DNA of 64,000 nucleotides from an uncultured Hungatella sp. (lineage in GTDB: Bacteria; Bacillota; Clostridia; Lachnospirales; Lachnospiraceae): contig CAJUPQ010000006.1 in assembly GCA_910588505.1 (NCBI GenBank), positions 1 through 64,000 of the forward strand, written 5' to 3'. Shown one piece after another: positions 16,681-25,077 of this stretch. Position numbers and translations under genes: made by a program. Position 1 is the stretch's first letter; every line of letters begins with the position of its first letter. The notes beneath the pieces are model-generated. The model searched no databases. It worked only from the letters and a program-made list of their open reading frames with translations, and was not told where the DNA came from.

Positions 16681-16770
16681 GCTGTGCGCGTCGGTGTGTC
16701 TTGTATTATAATTTGTCTCCAACCGTTAGGTTGCAGACCTGCGCACGCATCAGTGTGCTTCCTATTATAG
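16681..16770 (-). repeat. Imperfect tandem repeat in the rqcH leader
   Basis: On the minus strand, TATAATAGGAAGCACACTG (from 16769) and TATAATACAAGACACACCG (from 16710) begin two units of about 31 bp that also share a GCGTGCGCAG/GCGCACAG ending, spaced about 59 bp apart. Each begins with TATAAT. The first unit overlaps the -10 of a good promoter; the second may be a duplicated promoter or a regulatory leader element. Confidence 0.5.
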
Positions 16771-16792
16771 AGGATTATCTTGTTATTGGCAA
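16764..16792 (-). promoter_or_regulatory. rqcH promoter
   Basis: On the minus strand, TTGCCA (16792-16787), a 17-bp spacer and TATAAT (16769-16764). The leader to the rqcH ATG would be about 150 nt and contains the imperfect tandem repeat. Confidence 0.7.
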
Positions 16793-16850
16793 GGTTACAG
16801 TTCAAATATATCAGGCAGACCTCCTGAAATGGTGTTATTCATTGGGGAAC

Positions 16851-17153
16851 TGAATTGGTGTATAATTGAGTGAGCAAAGAGGGGCGAGGGTAGTCGTGAT
16901 GCCAGTCAGAGAAGGGAAGGATGGTCCTGTCTGGGTTCAGATATGCCAAACATTCCGATGAGCCCTTAAAGCGGGAACCAGTCGGGTATCATCAGCCGTA
17001 GGTTTTCACATCATAGTTATCGGAACGGATTCTGCCTGCCATATTTGGGGGCAGCCAAAAAGTACGTGTCAGAGTCTGCAAATGCCATAAACATGATCTT
17101 TTCATATGGTCATAATACGGCGGCCAACATGGTCACTGACCAACGCCAAATTT
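16851..17153 (+). repeat. Dispersed intergenic repeat, long copy R3
   Basis: The outer end reads GGTGTATAATTGAGTGAGC at 16857-16875. It continues with GGGTTCAGATATGCC, ACATTCCGATGAGCCC and CCAGTCGGGTATC, shared with R1 and R6. A second block at 17071-17153 (from GTCTGCAAATGCC to CCAACGCCAAATTT) matches the minus strand of R7 at 41899-41981. GGGTTCA..GATATG pairs with CATTCCGATGAGCCC to make a hairpin. The rest of the 16619-17404 gap holds the rqcH promoter on the left and the queH promoter on the right; no convincing gene is seen. Confidence 0.75.
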
Positions 17154-17319
17154 ACAACACAAGTAAAAATCCCGAAAAACGCGGTCATTCTATGGTTTTC
17201 CATATGTTATAAAGCAAGCTGCGGAGTATCAGCAGGTGTATGCGAACATAAAAACCCGAATACCCTGATCTACAAAAGAACGGAATCTTGATATTGCTTT
17301 CCTATTCCCGCAAAAGCAC

Positions 17320-17348
17320 TTGACCCCGCCCCTGTTTTCCGTTATACT
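17320..17348 (+). promoter_or_regulatory. queH promoter
   Basis: TTGACC (17320-17325), 17 bp, TATACT (17343-17348), 56 bp upstream of the queH start codon. Confidence 0.75.
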
Positions 17349-17404
17349 AAACCACAATTTTAAGGATCGCGGCAGAAAACCACATGGCCTGAAGGAGAGG
17401 ACAT

Positions 17405-18028
17405 ATGAACCGAAGAAATTATCAGAAAGAACTGGATAGCATATTAGAAGGACTTGCGAGAGACGGCAGGGTTCCACGGCTTTTGCTCCACAGTTGCTGC
17501 GCCCCCTGCAGCAGCTATGTGCTGGAATATCTGTCCAGGTATTTTTACATAACCGTGCTGTACTATAACCCCAATATTTTCCCGCCGTCCGAGTACGCGC
17601 TACGGGTGAGGGAGCAGGAGAGTCTCATATCCCGGATGGACTTTGTGTACCCGGTGGCGTTTCTGGAGGGCTCCTACAGGCCGGAGACGTTTTATGAGGC
17701 GGTCAAAGGCCTGGAAGGGGAGCCGGAGGGCGGAAAAAGATGCGAGAAATGCTATGAACTGCGGCTTTTGGAGGCGGCAAAAGAGGCCAAGGCTGGGGAC
17801 TATGATTATTTTACCACCACCCTGACCATAAGTCCCCTAAAATCAGCGGACAAGCTCAACGAGATCGGACGGCGGCTGGGGACGGAATATGGAGTTGCCT
17901 ATCTGCCGTCGGATTTTAAGAAGCGGGACGGCTATAAGCGCTCCACCCAGCTGTCAAAAGAGTACGGCCTTTACCGGCAGGACTACTGCGGATGCGTCTA
18001 TTCTGTCAGGGAGAGAAGCGGGGAGTAA
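17405..18028 (+). CDS. queH: Epoxyqueuosine reductase QueH
   Basis: Performs the last step of queuosine biosynthesis, reducing epoxyqueuosine to queuosine in tRNA; QueH (DUF208) is a non-homologous replacement for the cobalamin enzyme QueG. The 207-aa protein has the signature LLLHSCCAPCSSY with C31, C32 and C35, a second pair in RCEKCYELRL near 112-115, and a C-terminal QDYCGC near 198. These cysteines fit the iron-sulfur and metal ligands known for the family. GAGAGG precedes the ATG. No other queuosine gene is adjacent; the gene has its own promoter and appears to be monocistronic upstream of ptsH. Confidence 0.93.
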   Translation: MNRRNYQKELDSILEGLARDGRVPRLLLHSCCAPCSSYVLEYLSRYFYITVLYYNPNIFPPSEYALRVREQESLISRMDFVYPVAFLEGSYRPETFYEAVKGLEGEPEGGKRCEKCYELRLLEAAKEAKAGDYDYFTTTLTISPLKSADKLNEIGRRLGTEYGVAYLPSDFKKRDGYKRSTQLSKEYGLYRQDYCGCVYSVRERSGE

Positions 18029-18069
18029 GATACCTTTGGCAAAAACTTATGAAGCTCTCCATTTCGTAC

Positions 18070-18098
18070 TTGACACCGGTAGTGAATTGTACTAAAAT
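18070..18098 (+). promoter_or_regulatory. ptsH promoter
   Basis: Perfect TTGACA (18070-18075), 17 bp, TAAAAT (18093-18098). This is one of the strongest promoters in the window, which fits the high expression expected for HPr. AGAAGGAG precedes the ATG. Confidence 0.85.
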
Positions 18099-18147
18099 TT
18101 ATATACGAGGGTAGTACCAAAATAAGGATAAGAAGGAGAACAAAATT

Positions 18148-18414
18148 ATGCTTTCAAAGACATTAACCGTAGTAAATCCATCAGGTCTCCACTTAAGACC
18201 AGCGGGTGTTTTATCCCAGACTGCCATGAAGTTTAAATGTGATGTTATCATTGAGTGCGGCGAGAAGAGAGTCATTGCCAAGAGCGTGCTGAACGTTATG
18301 GCTGCCGGCATCAAGAGCGGAACCGAGATCACTCTGATCTGCGACGGTGAGGACGAGGCAGACGCTATGGATACGATCTCCAAGGCTATCGAGTCCGGTC
18401 TGGGCGAGATGTAA
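18148..18414 (+). CDS. ptsH: Phosphocarrier protein HPr
   Basis: HPr passes phosphate from enzyme I to the sugar-specific EII components of the phosphotransferase system and, in Firmicutes, is a catabolite-repression signal when phosphorylated on Ser46. The 88-aa protein keeps the catalytic H15 in PSGLHLRPAG and S46 in AKSVLNVMAAGI, so both phosphorylation sites are present. It is a stand-alone gene with a strong promoter and terminator and is not linked to ptsI. Confidence 0.93.
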   Translation: MLSKTLTVVNPSGLHLRPAGVLSQTAMKFKCDVIIECGEKRVIAKSVLNVMAAGIKSGTEITLICDGEDEADAMDTISKAIESGLGEM

Positions 18415-18436
18415 TTCCTACTTAAATGATCTGACA

Positions 18437-18490
18437 AAGGGTTGCTGCACCAGCAGACGGTGGATCTGCTGCGGGCGGCATCCCTTTTTT
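18437..18490 (+). terminator. ptsH terminator
   Basis: A long stem (AAGGGTTGC with GCATCCCTT outside, CCAGCAGA with TCTGCTG inside) followed by TTTTTT, 20 bp after the ptsH stop. Confidence 0.8.
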
Positions 18491-18545
18491 GCTGTATAGG
18501 GCGCGATTTTTTATGGATACTTGCTTTATTACGGTAATCTTGTTA

Positions 18546-18574
18546 TTGTATAATGTCCCAACGTGTAGTAAAAT
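18546..18574 (+). promoter_or_regulatory. his operon promoter
   Basis: TTGTAT (18546-18551), 17 bp, TAAAAT (18569-18574). A second TATAAT at 18549-18554 overlaps the -35. With initiation near 18581, an upstream in-frame ATG at 18578 could not be used, which supports the TTG start of hisZ at 18620. No T-box for histidine is visible in the short leader. Confidence 0.6.
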
Positions 18575-18619
18575 GGAATGGTTATTGAACAATACAAGGC
18601 AGTGACAGGAGGAGAAGCA

Positions 18620-19828
18620 TTGACGGCAAGTTTATTGCATACCCCGGAGGGGGTGCGGGATATCTACGGCATGGAGCGGGTCCGGAAGCTGGCTGTGGAG
18701 GACAGGATCAGCAGCGTGTTCCGCCTCTACGGCTATGAGGACATTGCCACGCCTACGTTTGAGTACTTTGACATTTTTAACAAGGAGCGGGGCAGCGTCA
18801 CGTCCCAGGAGATGTTTAAATTTTTTGACAGGGACAACAACACCCTGGTGCTGCGGCCTGACATGACTCCGGCTATTGCCAGGTGTGTGGGCAAGTATTT
18901 TTCCGACCAGGACAGGCCTGTGCGGCTGTGCTACAGAGAACGGACCTTTACCAACAACACCAGCTATCAGGGGCGTCTAAAGGAAGTGACCCAGACCGGG
19001 GTGGAGCTTATTGGGGACGATACCAGCGAGGCTGACGGGGAGGTCATCGCCATGGTCATTGATTCTCTGCAAAAGGCCGGTCTGAAGGAGTTTCAGGTGG
19101 AGGTGGGGCAGGTGGAGTTTTTCAGAGGCCTGACCGAGGAGGCCGGCATGGACCGGGAGACCTGTGAGCTTTTGAGGGAGCGGATCGAGAACAAGAATTA
19201 TTTTGGGGTGGAGGAGCTGGTATCCAACAGAACCATGGACGACACTTTAAAAGAGTTGTTTTTAAGGCTTCCGGAGCTGTTTGGAAGCCTGAAGCAGATC
19301 CAAAAGATCAAGTCCATGGTCACCAACCGCCGCTCCCTGGCTGCTATTGAGCGGCTGGAAAAGGTGCAGGAGATCCTGGAAGTTTACGGGCTGGCGGAGT
19401 ATGTGTCCTATGACCTTGGGATGCTGAGCAAATATCAGTACTATACGGGCGTCATCTTTAAGGCGTACACCTACGGCACAGGAGAGTATATTGTCAACGG
19501 CGGGCGGTACGACAAGCTGTTAGAGCAGTTTGGGAAGGATACGCCGGCAGTTGGATTTGCCATTGTCATTGACCGGCTCATGATGGCCATGGACCGGCAG
19601 AAGGTCAAGGTGGACATTGGCAGAAAGCCCCAGGCTGTCCTCTACGGGCCGGGGGCCAGGGACGAAGCCATCAAGACGGCATGCCGCCTTAGGAGCCAGG
19701 GCATAAAAACCGTCCTTATGGCCGTGCCGGAAAAGATGGATCAGGAGGTGTGCCGGGCATGGGCCGCAGAGCAGGGATTTTACCAGGCGACGGTTGTGGA
19801 TCCAACATGTGACGGGAGGATGATATGA
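18620..19828 (+). CDS. hisZ: ATP phosphoribosyltransferase regulatory subunit HisZ
   Basis: HisZ is a catalytically inactive histidyl-tRNA synthetase paralogue that assembles with short HisG to form active ATP phosphoribosyltransferase, the first step of histidine synthesis. About 402 aa. The N-terminus LLHTPEGVRDIYG and the class II-like blocks VLRPDMTPAIARCV and YYTGVIFKAYTYGTGEYIVNGGRYDKL are typical. It lacks the C-terminal anticodon-binding domain length of true HisRS. The TTG start is chosen because AGGAGG (18607-18612) is 7 nt upstream of it. It overlaps hisG by ATGA, and the neighbour being a short-form HisG confirms the assignment. Confidence 0.92.
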   Translation: MTASLLHTPEGVRDIYGMERVRKLAVEDRISSVFRLYGYEDIATPTFEYFDIFNKERGSVTSQEMFKFFDRDNNTLVLRPDMTPAIARCVGKYFSDQDRPVRLCYRERTFTNNTSYQGRLKEVTQTGVELIGDDTSEADGEVIAMVIDSLQKAGLKEFQVEVGQVEFFRGLTEEAGMDRETCELLRERIENKNYFGVEELVSNRTMDDTLKELFLRLPELFGSLKQIQKIKSMVTNRRSLAAIERLEKVQEILEVYGLAEYVSYDLGMLSKYQYYTGVIFKAYTYGTGEYIVNGGRYDKLLEQFGKDTPAVGFAIVIDRLMMAMDRQKVKVDIGRKPQAVLYGPGARDEAIKTACRLRSQGIKTVLMAVPEKMDQEVCRAWAAEQGFYQATVVDPTCDGRMI

Positions 19829-20478
19829 GCGAGTTTTTAACCATTGCCCTGACCAAGGGGCGGCTGGCGTACAGGACCCTGGAGCTTTTGGAGAAGGTGG
19901 GGATCACCTGCCAGGAGATGAAGGACAAGCAGTCCAGGAAACTGATCTTTGTCAATGAGGAGCTGGGCGTGCGTTTTTTCCTGGCAAAGGCTAATGATGT
20001 GCCAACCTATGTGGAGTACGGGGCCGCGGATATCGGCATCTGCGGCAAGGACACCATCCTGGAAGAGGGGCGCAAACTTTACGAGGTCCTTGACCTGGGG
20101 TTCGGCAGGTGTCGGATGTGCGTCTGCGGACCGGAGAGCGCCAGAGAGCTTTTAAGGCACCATGAGCTGATACGGGTGGCCACCAAGTATCCGGCCATTG
20201 CCAAAGATTACTTTTATAATAAGAAGCATCAGACGGTGGAGATCATAAAGCTGAACGGTTCCATTGAACTGGCTCCCCTGGTGGGGCTTGCGGAGGTGAT
20301 CGTGGACATTGTGGAGACCGGCTCCACCCTTCGGGAGAACGGCCTGGAAGTTTTGGAGGAAATCTGCCCTTTGTCCGCCAGAGTCATCATAAACCAGGTG
20401 AGCATGAAACGGGAAAATCAGAGGATCACCAAACTGATCCGTGATCTAAAGAAGATATACAAGGAGGATATGGCATGA
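19825..20478 (+). CDS. hisG: ATP phosphoribosyltransferase, short form (HisG)
   Basis: Condenses ATP with PRPP in the first committed step of histidine synthesis. At 217 aa it is the short form without the C-terminal regulatory ACT-like domain, so it needs HisZ, encoded directly upstream. The conserved N-terminal LTIALTKGRLAYRTLELL and the PRPP-loop region VDIVETGSTLRENGL (about residues 155-170) are visible. It overlaps hisZ and hisD by 4 bp each, indicating translational coupling. Confidence 0.95.
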   Translation: MSEFLTIALTKGRLAYRTLELLEKVGITCQEMKDKQSRKLIFVNEELGVRFFLAKANDVPTYVEYGAADIGICGKDTILEEGRKLYEVLDLGFGRCRMCVCGPESARELLRHHELIRVATKYPAIAKDYFYNKKHQTVEIIKLNGSIELAPLVGLAEVIVDIVETGSTLRENGLEVLEEICPLSARVIINQVSMKRENQRITKLIRDLKKIYKEDMA

Positions 20479-21779
20479 GGATCGTCGCGCTGGATAAGAA
20501 CACCAGGGAAAATATCTTGTCGGATCTGCTGAAGAGAGATCCGAACAATTATGATACTTACGGGGAAACGGTCCAGGAGATCGTAAACCAGGTAAAGGAA
20601 AAAAAGGATGAGGCGGTGTTCGCCTACACAAAACAGTTTGACGGCGCCTCCATCAACGCGGGAAACGTCAAAGTCACAGAGGCTGAGATCAAGGAGGCCA
20701 TGGAGGCGGTGGAGCCTGAACTGCTAAAGATCATGAAAAAAGCCATGGACAATATCCGGGACTACCATCAGATGCAGGTGCGGCGCAGCTGGTTTGATAC
20801 CAAGAAAAATGGTGTTATCCTGGGGCAGAAGGTGACTGCCCTTGAGAGCGTAGGGGTCTACGTGCCGGGCGGGAAGGCGGCTTACCCTTCCTCCGTGCTG
20901 ATGAACATTATCCCGGCAGAGGTTGCTGGGGTGGAGCGGATCGTCATGGTGACGCCTCCGGGAAAGGACGGGAAGGTGAACCCGGTGACCCTGACAGCCG
21001 CCTGTCTGGCAGGGGCCACGGAGGTGTACAAGGTGGGGGGAGCCCAGGCGGTGGCGGCTCTGGCCTTTGGGACCCAGTCCATTCCCAGGGTCAACAAGAT
21101 CGTGGGGCCGGGCAATATCTTTGTCGCCCTGGCAAAGAAGGCAGTGTACGGCCATGTGAGCATTGACAGCATCGCGGGGCCCAGCGAGATCCTGATCTTG
21201 GCGGACGAGACGGCCAACCCAAGGTTTGTGGCAGCAGATCTTTTATCCCAGGCAGAGCATGATGAGCTGGCTTCCGCCATTCTGGTGACCACCAGCAGAA
21301 AGCTGGCAGAGAAGGTCTCTGCGGAGGTGGACCGGTTTGTGGAGCAGCTTTCCAGAAAGGAGATCCTGGAAAAATCTCTGGAGAATTTCGGATATATTTT
21401 GGTGGCTTCCTCCATGGACGAGGCTGTTGAGACGGCCAACGCCATCGCGTCGGAGCACCTGGAGATCGTCACAAAGGACCCCTTCGCTGTCATGACCAGG
21501 ATCCGCAATGCGGGGGCTATCTTCATCGGGGAGTACAGCAGCGAGCCTCTGGGAGATTATTTTGCAGGGCCGAACCACGTGCTGCCAACCAACGGGACAG
21601 CCAAGTTTTTTTCGCCCCTTGGGGTAGATGATTTTATAAAGAAATCCAGCATCGTCTATTATACAAGGGAGGCTTTGGAGCCTGTACATAAGGACATCAT
21701 CGCCTTTGCAAAAGCGGAGCGTCTTACGGCCCACGCAAATTCCATACAGGTAAGGTTTGAGGGAGGGGGACATGAATAA
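20475..21779 (+). CDS. hisD: Histidinol dehydrogenase
   Basis: Zinc enzyme that oxidises L-histidinol to L-histidine in two NAD-dependent steps. The 434-aa length is normal. Motifs: VYVPGGKAAYPSSVLM, GAQAVAALAFGT, IAGPSEILILAD, the zinc-ligand stretch LLSQAEHDELASA, and GDYFAGPNHVLPTNGTAKF. It overlaps hisG by 4 bp and hisB by 8 bp. Confidence 0.96.
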   Translation: MRIVALDKNTRENILSDLLKRDPNNYDTYGETVQEIVNQVKEKKDEAVFAYTKQFDGASINAGNVKVTEAEIKEAMEAVEPELLKIMKKAMDNIRDYHQMQVRRSWFDTKKNGVILGQKVTALESVGVYVPGGKAAYPSSVLMNIIPAEVAGVERIVMVTPPGKDGKVNPVTLTAACLAGATEVYKVGGAQAVAALAFGTQSIPRVNKIVGPGNIFVALAKKAVYGHVSIDSIAGPSEILILADETANPRFVAADLLSQAEHDELASAILVTTSRKLAEKVSAEVDRFVEQLSRKEILEKSLENFGYILVASSMDEAVETANAIASEHLEIVTKDPFAVMTRIRNAGAIFIGEYSSEPLGDYFAGPNHVLPTNGTAKFFSPLGVDDFIKKSSIVYYTREALEPVHKDIIAFAKAERLTAHANSIQVRFEGGGHE

Positions 21780-22374
21780 CGGAAGACCAGACCGGATCGG
21801 GCAGGTGGACCGCAGGACCGGGGAGACCCACATCCGGCTTTGCCTGAATCTGGACGGTACAGGTAAGTGCCAGGTGCAGACAGGCATCGGTTTTTTTGAC
21901 CACATGATAAATGGGTTTACCAGGCACGGGCTTTTTGACGTGGAGCTTAACGCGCGGGGGGATCTGGAGGTGGATACCCATCACACGGTTGAGGATACGG
22001 GCATTGTTTTGGGCCAGGCTATTAAGGAGGCTGCAGGTGACAAGCAGGGGATCAGGAGGTACGGCTCTGTGATCCTTCCCATGGACGATGCGCTGATCTT
22101 GTGCTCCATTGATCTGTGCAACAGGCCCTATCTAGGGTATGACCTGCGCCTTGACCGGGAGAAGGTGGGGGAGTTTGAGACAGAGATGGTCCGGGAGTTT
22201 TTCTACGCCGTGTCCTACGGTGCTCAGATGAACCTGCATTTAAAACAGCTGGACGGGTTTAACAACCACCACATCATTGAGGGAGCTTTCAAGGCATTTG
22301 CCAAGGCCCTTGACCAGGCCGTGGGGTATGACAGCCGTATTGCGGGCGTCCTCTCCACCAAGGGGGCGCTGTAG
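21772..22374 (+). CDS. hisB: Imidazoleglycerol-phosphate dehydratase
   Basis: Dehydrates imidazole glycerol phosphate to imidazole acetol phosphate. The 200-aa protein is the stand-alone dehydratase, not the bifunctional HisB with a phosphatase domain. The paired His-rich metal motifs DTHHTVEDTGIVLG and GFNNHHIIEGAFKAFAKAL and the FFDHMINGFTRHGLFD block are intact. The ATG at 21772 has GAGGGAGGGGG just upstream and overlaps the hisD stop; a TTG at 21757 is less likely. Confidence 0.95.
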   Translation: MNNGRPDRIGQVDRRTGETHIRLCLNLDGTGKCQVQTGIGFFDHMINGFTRHGLFDVELNARGDLEVDTHHTVEDTGIVLGQAIKEAAGDKQGIRRYGSVILPMDDALILCSIDLCNRPYLGYDLRLDREKVGEFETEMVREFFYAVSYGAQMNLHLKQLDGFNNHHIIEGAFKAFAKALDQAVGYDSRIAGVLSTKGAL

Positions 22375-22980
22375 ATGAGCCGGACCATGGAGAGCGCCGG
22401 AAATGGGGAGAAAAAAACAGTGACAGAATTTCGTACAGTGGCCAGGGAGGAACTGACCATGGAGCTGTTTAGCCAGTTCAGACGGCGCCAGGTCGTTGAC
22501 GGCTGCCTTCGGCAGGAACAGGAGCAGTGGGTGGTAAAGTCGGATCCCTTTGTGGATCAGTGGAGCCGCGAGGACTATGAATTCCTTATAAAATGCCTTA
22601 AAAATACCCTGGAAACCGGCGGCGTGGTGTTTGGAGCCTTTTCACAAGGAGTTTTAAAAGGCTTTGCCTCTGTGGAAGGAAAACCTGTGGGCAGCAAGGG
22701 CCAGTATCGGGATCTTACCAGCCTTCATGTGTCTGAGGAACTTCGGGGCGCGGGAATCGGCAGAAGGCTGTTTGAAATGGCAGCCCTGTGGGCAAAGGCT
22801 CAGGGAGGCAAGAAACTTTATATCAGCAGCCATTCAGCTGTAGAGACGCAGAGATTTTACCAGGCCATGGGCTGTGTGGATGCCAAAGAACTCTTGGAAG
22901 AACATGTGGCTCGGGAGCCCTTGGACAGGCAGCTGGAGCTGGTACTAGTACATGATACTACTGGGGGTGAACGTTTATGA
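22375..22980 (+). CDS. GNAT-family N-acetyltransferase
   Basis: A 201-aa protein whose central part fits the GNAT acetyl-CoA fold: LTSLHVSEELRGAGIGRRLFEMA (about residues 118-140) contains the RGxGIG acetyl-CoA loop, followed by KKLYISSHSAVETQRFYQAMGC, a usual GNAT beta-5/alpha-4 region. The substrate is unknown. The ATG follows the hisB stop directly and the gene ends with a 4-bp overlap into the next, so it is part of the his transcription unit. A link to histidine metabolism is not implied by sequence alone. Confidence 0.85.
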   Translation: MSRTMESAGNGEKKTVTEFRTVAREELTMELFSQFRRRQVVDGCLRQEQEQWVVKSDPFVDQWSREDYEFLIKCLKNTLETGGVVFGAFSQGVLKGFASVEGKPVGSKGQYRDLTSLHVSEELRGAGIGRRLFEMAALWAKAQGGKKLYISSHSAVETQRFYQAMGCVDAKELLEEHVAREPLDRQLELVLVHDTTGGERL

Positions 22981-24944
22981 AGATTACCAATTTAAAATGT
23001 CCCTCCTGCGGCGGAAAACTGGAGCCTATGGAGAATAATCCCAAGATCGTGGTGTGTGAGTACTGCAGCAGTCAGTTTGTGCTGGAGGAGGATCAGACCA
23101 TTAATTACCACATCCATCAGTATCCGGGCCAGCAGCCTTTGGGCGCGCCAAACATAAGCAGCCGAAAAGAGAATTCCTGGAAAGTGGCGGCAGCGGCCCT
23201 TGGGGCGTGCATGACCGTGTTTCTGGTGGTGGGCATATTGACGGGACTCATGGAAAAGAGCGGGGCCGAAAAGGCCACCTTCTCCCCGTCCGTCTCCGTG
23301 GGATACGAGGCGGACAGTGAGGCCAAGAAGGAGGACAGCAGGGAACAGGGGAATGAAGTTATGAGTCCCCTGTGCCTTTCCATGGTGGAGGCCATGTTCG
23401 GAAAGAGCGGGGACCGGGTCACAGAAAAAGAACTGGGAAGCGTTACATATTTGAATCTGACTGTGGGGCAGGAGAGCTGTACCCTGGAATACAGTTTTGG
23501 GGATCCCTTTGGGGACGGAGAGTTTGACACGGCGGTGGTCACATTGACGCCGCAGCAGTGGGACGGCCAAAACCTGGCTTTGTTTTCAGGTCTGCAAAAA
23601 CTGGATATCTCCCATTTGCGAGAGTACGGGGATTTAAAAGAACTGGAACACCTAAAGGGACTGGTGTGTTCCGGCCTGGATCTGACTCAGGTGGAGGAGT
23701 TGGTGGTCTCGCCCGGACAGCTGACGGAGCTTTCTGTGGATGGGCTTGAGAGTCTGGAGGGGATCGGGGTTTTTGAGAACCTGGAGATTTTGACGTTGGA
23801 GGATGTGAAAAGTCCTGATTTAAAGCAGCTGACCCCTTTAAAGAACTTAAGATCCCTGACCATCCGGGAGGATGACTCGGAGCCTCTTTTTGGGGAGGAG
23901 CAGCCAAGGACTCTGACAGACTACAGCGCTCTGTCCGTGATTACAAGCCTTGAGGAGTTGGAGGTGGAATCCTCCCTGGTTCGGGAGTTCAGCTTCCTGA
24001 AACCTCTTTCCAATCTCACCCGTCTGTCCCTTGCGGACACGGACGCCATCAGCTTAGAGCCGGTGGGAGAGCTGTCCGGGCTGGCAGCTTTAAGCCTTGT
24101 GGACAATAACTCCATCCAGGATTACAGTCCCCTGAGCCGTCTGACGGGCCTTACAAGCTTGACTCTGGACAAGAGCACTTCCCAGGATGACCCGGATCTT
24201 TCCGGTCTGACGGGCCTTAATGAGCTGGATATGAGCGGATTTATCTCTATCGCCTTTCTGCGGAATATGGGGAATCTGCGGCATTTGTCCATACACGGCT
24301 GCAATGTGGATGAGATTGGCGCCCTTTCCGGTCTTTCCGGTCTGGAGAGTCTGGCCTGCTACGGCGTGTGGACCTATGGAGTTCCTTTAAAGGATGTGAA
24401 GTTTATTGATCAGATGCCAAACCTAAAGGTTCTGGATTTTTCTGGTATCAGTGAAGGAGGCGTCTGGGGCGGATACCAGAGAAACACGGAGATTTTAGGG
24501 GACATTTCCAATGTGTTTAACCACCAGGGGCTGGAGGAACTGTACCTGAACAACTGCATGTTTGAGATCGATTTTGATAACCTTGTGGAGAATCCGTCTC
24601 TCAAAATCCTGGAGATGCGGGAGGTTAATTTGAAGGAGAATTTTTATGTCAGAAGCCAGGGCGGCATGACGGATCTGTGGTATGATGATGTGGCTCTTGA
24701 CGGGCATACGGACTTTCTTACAAAATATCCCGGCCTTACGCGGCTGTACCTGGACGGAAACCAGCTGACCGGCATTTCGTTTGCGGCATCTTTGAAAAAT
24801 CTGACCCATCTGGGCATAAGGAATAATTATGTGACGGAGTTGTCTCCCCTTGATCAGGCGGAGAGCCTGGAATTTCTCGATATCCGGGAGAATCCTATAA
24901 GCGGTACGGTGGCAAGTGATGGGAAGGTGGAGATTTTAAGGTAG
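22977..24944 (+). CDS. Zinc-ribbon membrane protein with leucine-rich repeats
   Basis: A 655-aa protein with an unusual plan. An N-terminal zinc ribbon has C8-x2-C11 and C27-x2-C30 (CPSCGGKL, CEYCSSQF). After a linker comes a single membrane segment at about 70-92 (VAAAALGACMTVFLVVGILTG), then an acidic stalk. From about 190 to the end it has leucine-rich repeats of the LxxLxLxxxxL kind (for example LRSLTIREDD, LTRLYLDGNQLTGI, LTHLGIRNNYVTEL). The zinc ribbon should face the cytosol and the LRR domain outside, suggesting a surface-recognition role (inference). It is coupled by ATGA overlap to the GNAT gene, at the end of the his operon. I do not recognise a named family for the whole protein. 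Confidence 0.85.
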   Translation: MKITNLKCPSCGGKLEPMENNPKIVVCEYCSSQFVLEEDQTINYHIHQYPGQQPLGAPNISSRKENSWKVAAAALGACMTVFLVVGILTGLMEKSGAEKATFSPSVSVGYEADSEAKKEDSREQGNEVMSPLCLSMVEAMFGKSGDRVTEKELGSVTYLNLTVGQESCTLEYSFGDPFGDGEFDTAVVTLTPQQWDGQNLALFSGLQKLDISHLREYGDLKELEHLKGLVCSGLDLTQVEELVVSPGQLTELSVDGLESLEGIGVFENLEILTLEDVKSPDLKQLTPLKNLRSLTIREDDSEPLFGEEQPRTLTDYSALSVITSLEELEVESSLVREFSFLKPLSNLTRLSLADTDAISLEPVGELSGLAALSLVDNNSIQDYSPLSRLTGLTSLTLDKSTSQDDPDLSGLTGLNELDMSGFISIAFLRNMGNLRHLSIHGCNVDEIGALSGLSGLESLACYGVWTYGVPLKDVKFIDQMPNLKVLDFSGISEGGVWGGYQRNTEILGDISNVFNHQGLEELYLNNCMFEIDFDNLVENPSLKILEMREVNLKENFYVRSQGGMTDLWYDDVALDGHTDFLTKYPGLTRLYLDGNQLTGISFAASLKNLTHLGIRNNYVTELSPLDQAESLEFLDIRENPISGTVASDGKVEILR

Positions 24945-24970
24945 CGGGGGAGATAGCAGACATTCAGAGA

Positions 24971-25077
24971 GTGCATAATTGAGTGAGCAAAGGGCGGGGA
25001 TTGTCGCGAACCCAGACGGAACATCTCTCCCTCTACGACTGGCTTTACGACAGCCTTCGCCTTTGCTCACTCAATTT
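24971..25077 (+). repeat. Dispersed intergenic repeat, short palindromic copy R4
   Basis: A 107-bp copy bounded by inverted ends: AATTGAGTGAGCAAAG at 24978-24993 and CTTTGCTCACTCAATT at 25061-25076. The ends can form a 16-bp stem, so it should act as a strong hairpin between two convergent genes. The right end overlaps the TAA stop of the pectinesterase gene (25076-25078). GGGCGGGGATTGTCGC follows the left end, as in R1 and R6. Confidence 0.8.

Noticed and set aside
17106..17291. 61-codon open frame with ATG
   Set aside because: It lies within a dispersed repeat copy, lacks a ribosome site, and the related copy at 41899-42032 does not keep the frame.
18578..18619. ATG start for hisZ at 18578
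   Set aside because: No ribosome site, and it lies at or before the expected transcription start; the TTG at 18620 has AGGAGG in place.
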